A stretch of DNA of 64,000 nucleotides, from positions 1,332,065 through 1,396,064 of the forward strand of contig SSNP01000024.1 of the NCBI GenBank assembly GCA_006937955.1. Direction: 5' to 3'. This stretch comes from Pachypanchax playfairii (lineage: Eukaryota; Chordata; Actinopteri; Cyprinodontiformes; Aplocheilidae). The notes below the pieces were generated by a model. That model did not search any database. It was not told the DNA's origin and saw nothing but the letters and a program-made list of their open reading frames with translations. Each line of letters opens with the position of its first letter. Within the stretch, counting starts at the first letter, position 1. This document shows, in pieces, positions 58,328 through 64,000 of the stretch. The translations under genes were made by a program, and so were the position numbers.

Positions 58328-58550
58328 GAAAGTATTAATCCTGTTAAAGAGGCAGAGCTCTTGGAAATGAGTTTATTAGATAGTATGTTAAAATACTTTA
58401 GTGCTTTCAGGGTAAAGAATCTTACTGGATTTGATTTTTAAATATTAATATTTAATTTAAGTCCTGTCATTGCAAAAGAGCTTTATTGTTTATATTTATC
58501 ATAAGAATCACCATCATATGCTAATCTGAGCCAATCAGCAACTAGGATTT
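58328..58550 (+). repeat. Dispersed repeat, copy 1 (single 41-bp-type unit)
   Basis: It begins AAGTATTAATCCTGTTAAAG, runs through GAGGCAGAGCTCTTGGAAATG and ACTGGATTTGATTTTTAAAT, and ends with one unit-like segment (CTAATCTGAGCCAATCAGCAACTAGGAT). Copy 2 is at 61966-62365 in the same orientation, about 85-90% alike by eye. The class is unknown, and there are no terminal inverted repeats. Confidence 0.8.
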
Positions 58551-60435
58551 ATAGTATGTTTCAGAAGTAAGAAGACCCCTTGACCATTTTAATTGCATGA
58601 ATTACAAAAGCATGATTGATCTTATCCAGCTGTAAAACTGACCTTTTCGGATGTCTCACTGTCACTAACCAAAGTATTTGGTGCATCATTTTTCAAGAAA
58701 CACAAAAAGAAGCGCCCAAAATGTTTTTTTTTTAAATCACAGCATCAAGGACTCTTTATTTCCCAAACACTTAAAAGGAGAAATGATGCAACACTGTGGT
58801 AAACATTCATCTGTCCAAACCTTTTTACTGCTTTACAGCGTCCTTTCATCATTTCTGATATGTTTCTGTACGATTTGTCAATTAAATATTAGATTTAAAT
58901 ACCTCAGAAACCTTTAGGTTTTGGTTGTAGGACAGATGTTTAAAGTTCTTATTCCTTTGTTTTTATTCAGATCTCTCCTGCATCCTCGTGATTATTTTTT
59001 CCAAAAGGTTCTTTTTTCCCCCCAAAGTCGAAGTAGGAAGTCTATCAGATGTACTTATCTGCCATCAGCGCTGACCTTTTCTGCAAAGAGCATCCCAAAA
59101 TATCACCTCGAAGAGATTACAGCTCACAGATGGATTTTGGGGAAGTTTCACCCTCACTTGGCCTTTTTCTTATGACATTGAGAAAAATGGTACTTTGAGC
59201 AAATCCAAGTGTGTTTGGTATGTTGTTTCTATCACAAAGCTTTCTCCAGTTAAACCAGGTTATGTTACAAAGGACTGATAAAAAATAAACTATAGGTAAA
59301 AAAAATAATGTAAAACAGATTTCTACCAGTGGGGAAACAACTTCCTGTAAGACGCGTGACCCATCTTGCTAGCTTCACTGGGAGTTGACCTGTTTCTTCC
59401 ACTCAGACTGGAATCAGAAATAGGTTGTGGGCCTATTGCTGGTGGGTCTCAACAGGACACAAGCTGTGATGGATTTGAAACCGAATGACTCCTAGGGCGA
59501 GATATTAAACTTGCCACCTCTGATCCATTTAGAAAATGTGCCTGAAAACCTGATCTATTTATCAGATTTGTACCACTTACACTGGCCTATTACTCTCTCT
59601 CTCTCTTTGCTCTCGGGCTGCTTTTGTGCTTTCAGACACTTGTCAAGTGGCTTTTATGCAACTTTGTGAAGACCTGAAAGTACCAGACTAGTTTATTTGC
59701 ATCAGATCTGTTACTTCAGCAACACTAGTGTGCAGTAGGTTCAATGAACTCATAGGTCAGAGCAGTTAAATGTGATTCATGGTTTAAAGTCAGACCTCAG
59801 TGATAGCTGTGTGGATTTGTGGCAGTAAAGTAAGTAAACTGAACTCTAGCAAGCACATATTTAAAGTAACATATAACATGTTTGGAAGCTTTGAATCAAG
59901 GATCAGCATTTCTTTTTTTCTGGAGAACCGTTTGTCAGAAACCAAAGATCCACACACAGCTCCTGTCTCTGTCACTCCCAACATGAATCGAGGGTTTCAC
60001 GTGGATTAAAACAACATTTCTTCCATGCTGATTGTTTGATAGGAAATATTTTCCCAGGGAGTAATATTGGAAGACATCTAAAGGATGTTGACATTAAGTC
60101 TTTTAACTTTGAAGCATAGTTAGCATGCATGTTAGCATGTCGTCTTTATCTTCTTGAACACAGCAATTCTGTCTCTGCAAGCTGCTGGTTGTTTACATCA
60201 CATGAAAAATTCAGATCTTTGGTGAAAACTTTGGAGATAGTTTTCTTAGTTTGTTTTTTTAAAGTTATTTATTTATTTATCTTTTGTTTCCGCAAGCACA
60301 AACCCCAAAATCACCAACTAAGCAAAGAATAGTTACTACAGGGAATAAGAAAATTAGCTAAATATAACGCCAATGAGATTTTGTCTTAAGTATAAAGCTG
60401 TGACTTGTGGGACTATTGAACTATTGAACTGAGCT
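58551..60435. other. Non-coding AT-rich DNA
   Basis: No gene was recognised. Simple sequences are (CT)n at 59591-59606 and TTTA runs at about 60265-60281. Frames at 58678-59175 and 59790-60332 are unassigned. Confidence 0.42.
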
Positions 60436-60890
60436 GCAGGATGAAGCAGCAGATGGACCGATGGTTTGGGGCTTCATCCTCAGTGATGAGGGAGCTGCTT
60501 CAGTCTGTCGTAGCGAAGAAGGAACCGAACCGAAAGGCAAAGTTCTTAGTTTACTGGTCTGTTTACATTCTGACCCTCATCTGTGGTCATGAGATCTGGA
60601 TCCTGACTGAAAGAATGAGATCCTGGATACAAGCAGCTGTAATGAGCTTCCTTTGGAGGGTGGCTGGGCTCAGTCTTAAACTGGATTCATACTAACGCAG
60701 CTCCAACGTGTCACTGGAAGGATTACATAACCTCTCCGGTCTGGGAACCTCTGGGGATCCTCCAGGAAGAACCAGAAAGTGTTGCTGGGGTAAGGGAGGT
60801 CTGGGGTTCTCTCCTGAACCTGTTGCCCCGATGACCCACAAGTGGACAATCAGAAGAAGATAGATGGACTCTTCATCCAAGAAGACAGGG
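60436..60890 (+). mobile_element. LINE (non-LTR retrotransposon) 3' fragment with internal deletion
   Basis: The 3' end of a reverse-transcriptase frame can be read at 60441-60695: KQQMDRWFGASSSVMRELL, then KAKFLVYWSVYILTL, CGHEIWILTERMRSWIQAA and MSFLWRVAGLSL. This is the conserved region after the polymerase core in a common fish LINE. After RVAG-SL the sequence jumps (about 60680-60735) to the element's last part (CTGGGAACCTCTGGGGATCC, then AGAAAGTGTTGCTGGGGTAAG). It ends in the typical GAAGAAGATAGATGGA tail (60855-60870). Several hundred bases of the consensus are missing. The fragment is 5'-truncated, decayed and immobile. The clade is not assigned. Confidence 0.82.
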
Positions 60891-61939
60891 TGATGCCCTC
60901 TTGTGGTGGGGGGAACATTTAGTGTTGATGTGTCACAATTTTGTCAGACAGGTTCACAAATTATCTGTGTTCCTGTATGATTAATGTTTGTTTTTATCAG
61001 CCTGTATCCCAGATTCCCACATGACTCTCCTTATTTATCTCTCTTCAACTCTGTCCATCTATTTTACATTAGCCTTGTATATCACAACATCTATCCCTGA
61101 GGTCCCTTTCCTAGAAACTCCACATTATCACCCTTCACTTTGACGCAGACGTGTTGGAGAATTTATCACACCTATCAGGATGCATCATCAACATATGATC
61201 TTATCTCTTGTCTCCGGGGGGAGGCTTCTCATGCAGAACAAACATGCATGTTCGCAGCACAGACTGTCAAACATCGAGCTGCATCTGTCAGCTCTATAAC
61301 ATACAAACACTAACATGCGTGGGCGTCCACACAAATCCAAGAGATTCAACAAATCTCTCCGCTGGATTTCCCTTCCTGCTGGTTTAGTATGTCTCCCTTG
61401 GGCACAGTCGAACCCTATCCTATTTAATTGAATGGATCTCATCATTTGCACTGGGCCGTCCCCTTCTAATCAGTTTCAAGAGCGCCTTCGCTTGCTGCCA
61501 CCCTTTACGCTTGAAGGGAATCTAGCACTGAGTGTGTGTGTTTGAAATTCATCGGGTGAGTTAAGTGAGGAGGATAAAGGCACCAATGCGAATCATCTTG
61601 TTGACACCGAGTCTAGGAAAGTTAAAGTGTGTGTGAGAGAAGAGGCATACTCAGACAAGTGACGAGTGACACAAATATGCTTCTAAGTGTTTTTGTCATG
61701 AAGGTTGAGTTTTGCATTTTTCCCTCGACTGAAGAGAACTTAGCTTTTTAGGATTCTGCAGTTCAGTATCAACAATGTCTGTGGCAACACCTCTAGTTCT
61801 CAAGGGATGAGAATATTTTCATGAAGGTTTATTTGAAAATTTGTGGATCCAGTCCCTGTTTCTATTTTAACAGTGTTTGAACGTGACTTTTCTTTGTGGA
61901 ATTACTGTTTTCCCTGCACTTCCATGGGTTGACTCGTCA
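60891..61939. other. Non-coding DNA
   Basis: Nothing was recognised. An 87-codon minus-strand frame (61188-61451) is unassigned. Confidence 0.42.
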
Positions 61940-62390
61940 ACATTCCAAAAACATTCAGAGTTGTAGAAAGTACTAATCCTGTTAAAGAGGCAGAGCTCTT
62001 GGAAATGGGTTTATCAGATAGAATATTAAAATACATTCGTGTTTAAAGGTTAAAGAATGTTACTGGATTTCATTTTTAAATATTTAAATTTAAGTCCTGT
62101 GACATGTATTATAAAAGAGCTTTACGTTTTATATTTACTTACCTGGGTACATAGTCACATGCTGATCAGAGCCAATCAGCAACTAGGATACATAGTCACA
62201 TGCTGATCAGAGCCAATCAGCAACTAGGATACATAATCACATGCTGATCAGAGCCAATCAGCAACTAGGATACATAGTCACATGCTGATCAGAGCCAATC
62301 AGCAACTAGGATACATAGTCACATGCTGATCAGAGCCAATCAGCAACTAGGATACATAATCACATTCCAAAAATATTCAGAGTTGTAGAA
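61940..62390 (+). repeat. Repeat copy 2, flanked by 29-bp direct repeats
   Basis: The same dispersed repeat as 58328-58550 spans 61966-62365. It lies between two near-identical 29-base direct repeats at 61940-61968 and 62362-62390 (each beginning ACATTCCAAAAA and ending AGAGTTGTAGAA, with one difference). Its end has expanded into the 41-bp minisatellite. The direct repeats may be a duplication boundary or a long target duplication. There is no coding capacity. Confidence 0.8.
62145..62365 (+). repeat. 41-bp minisatellite, five full units and a partial sixth
   Basis: Units start at 62145, 62186, 62227, 62268 and 62309, with a partial unit at 62350-62365. The unit reads GGATACATAGTCACATGCTG followed by ATCAGAGCCAATCAGCAACTA. 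The units are almost identical; variants are GGGTAC in the first and CATAATCAC in the third and last. It contains an inverted CTGAT-CAG and a CCAAT box. The related single unit at 58515-58548 shows the unexpanded state. Confidence 0.97.
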
Positions 62391-63059
62391 CCTTGTTACT
62401 CTGGTATCATCTTGAGTCAATAGGCCACAAACTGTGACTGAATGTGATCTTTTGGGCATGAACTGACAGATTCATCTGCAGTAATGAGGGTGTTGCTCAC
62501 ATCTGTAAAGGAGTCGGGGATCAACCAGTAGAGCTGATGCTCTTCTACACTGAAATGAGTCAGCTGAGGTCTGACGTCTCCCTCTGAAGCTTCTCTGCTC
62601 TGACGCACAGGAAGTAAGTCCTGTTGACTTTCTGCTTCTGTCTGATACTGACAGGGTGAAACTAGCTGCATTTACTCATTTACTGTGGCCTAACTAGTTC
62701 TTGTGATATGCAACTCTCTGCATCATTGGACTGACTCTATATGTATGGTGTTATACACAAGTAGCAGGGTTCAGGAAGAGGTTATATGGGTGTAAATGCA
62801 GAGCGGTTGTGTTTGTATACATTGAGTGTGCACAGCAAAGTGAGCATGTGTCACCTGCTTAACCTCCACCACCATCTTCATCTCTTCTCTTTTATCTTGG
62901 AGCCTGTTATAAGTATCTTTGCCCTTGCTTTGTCATTTAAGAAGCACATCACTACATATGCATACAGATTGTGTGTGAGTGTGTGAGATGCTCCCTGTGG
63001 TTCCTCCTGTATTTCAGTCCTCTTTCAGATTGTTCTGGCTTCGCAGTGTGACTCAACCT
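62391..63059. other. Non-coding DNA
   Basis: Nothing was recognised. An 84-codon minus-strand frame (62417-62671) and short plus-strand frames are unassigned. Confidence 0.42.
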
Positions 63060-63480
63060 CACATGTCTATTTGTGTCTCTCTCTCTCTTCTACAAGCTCC
63101 TTCTCAGTCTTCCTCACTTCTTTTATTCCACTGCAGATTTTCACCTTATTTTCTTATAATATTCTGCTTTTTCCCATTGACTTACTTCAGCTCTCTTTCA
63201 CTTGTGTTGCTCTTCATCTATCCCTCCATCTTTTTTTGTGCATTTCAACTCCTTTTCTAACTTTGTCTCCTTTCCTTTTCCTCTTCTTTCTCCTCTTCCT
63301 CCCATGTTTGCCATCTCTTCTTTTATTTTCTGACTCAACACCTTGCTTTTTGCATGTCTATTTCTGGTCTCTGTATTTCTCTCCCCACGCCAACACTGCC
63401 TCCCCCTGCTTCTCATTATCTGTCTCCCTCTCTCTTCGTCTGTCTCTCTGCCGACGTTCCTTCCATTCCCAAACCCGTCC
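63060..63480. repeat. Pyrimidine-rich tract
   Basis: For about 420 bases the plus strand is strongly C+T-rich (TCTCTCTCTCTTC, CCTTTTCCTCTTCTTTCTCC, TCTCCCTCTCTCTTCG). Long frames seen on either strand (63071-63559 plus, 63198-63503 minus) come from this bias and are not genes. Long pyrimidine runs can act as pyrimidine tracts in introns or form unusual DNA structure; neither is shown here. Confidence 0.75.
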
Positions 63481-64000
63481 CACCCACATAAACAAACACA
63501 CACAGTTGCATCTTTTAGACCAGCTATCCTCTCTCCTGTTTTTATCCTTCGTCACGTAACAATCATTCTTTAACTCCTCATTAAACTGCTAAATAACTAG
63601 GATATTAAGAGAATACTCAACTTTTTATTGTTTTTATTTACTGTCTGCACCAACAACTGCCCCCTTGGGGATGTTAAAGATTACCTACTCCTTCTTTTAA
63701 ATGCCATTTAAGGATTTAAAGTTAACGTTGCTGCAAGCAGTAATGGCTGACGCAAAGGAATCACATAATTCATGAATCGTGTTCTGTGTTCTAACAAACG
63801 CAGGAAAAAATGTGAATCTGCCTTTAAATAAAGTGTCTAAATGTGTTTAGAAATTTTCAAGCAGAGTTTTTCTTTAAAATGAAGTTTGTTTGTTTTTTTA
63901 AATTCCCTTGAGGCATTTGATCTTTTTTTAATCATCTTTGTTATCAATAATGATCTCAGTTGAATGTATTTTGCAGTGAAAAAGAAAATATTTTTTCTGT
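63481..64000. other. Non-coding AT-rich DNA at window end
   Basis: A short ACACACACAG run lies at 63495-63505. I see nothing else. Confidence 0.45.

Noticed and set aside
62145..62365. Regular 41-bp array as a CRISPR-like array
   Set aside because: The repeats are contiguous with no variable spacers, in a vertebrate setting. It is a minisatellite.
63071..63559. 162-codon frame (plus) and 101-codon frame (minus)
   Set aside because: Both are by-products of the pyrimidine-rich strand: the plus frame is Ser/Leu/Phe-rich and the minus frame Arg/Lys/Glu-rich.

Overview
The window looks like nuclear DNA of a bony fish, probably a spiny-rayed teleost. It is AT-rich, has no long open reading frames, and has no compact gene packing, ribosome binding sites or operons. 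Its repeats are typical of teleost genomes: a Tc1 transposon, tRNA-derived SINEs, hAT, PIF/Harbinger-like and TTAA-targeting (Kolobok-like) elements, a Tigger-like fragment and a LINE tail. No complete host protein-coding gene, rRNA or tRNA gene was recognised. The window is best read as intergenic or intronic sequence shaped by repeated transposon insertion. The family names come from visible termini, target-site duplications (TSDs) and residual coding motifs, not from a database search.

Layout. 0-7.3 kb: a retroelement-like tail, a Tigger-like end, a SINE and otherwise anonymous DNA with two RFX-type X-box motifs. 7.4-8.8 kb: a Tc1 element whose 340-codon transposase frame is broken by one stop codon and whose right end is cut off exactly at three TTAGGG repeats. 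9.9-21.9 kb: a tandem pair of TTAA-MITE fragments, a MITE with perfect 29-bp terminal inverted repeats (TIRs), a 389-bp hAT MITE with a perfect 8-bp TSD, two weak exon candidates (17.2 and 18.5 kb), and a Harbinger-like MITE nested in a relative. 26-35 kb: more TTAA MITEs, another Harbinger-like MITE, and a 1.13-kb Kolobok-type element that still carries a THAP-domain first exon (minus strand) and a short P2X7-like N-terminal exon (plus strand). 39.5-44.8 kb: a hAT nested in a hAT, then a GC-rich palindromic element nested in a TTAA MITE. 45-57 kb: SINE copies, MITE fragments and one coding-like minus-strand exon candidate (54.3 kb). 58-62.4 kb: a two-copy repeat family, one copy of which has grown a 41-bp minisatellite, and an internally deleted LINE tail. 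63 kb: a long pyrimidine-rich strand.

How the parts relate. Nothing here forms a pathway. The story is one of layered insertions that can be ordered in time, because several elements interrupt others. The most informative locus is the Kolobok-type element at 33.6-34.8 kb. It keeps the starts of two converging genes beside its two ends and so hints at what the parent autonomous transposon carried.
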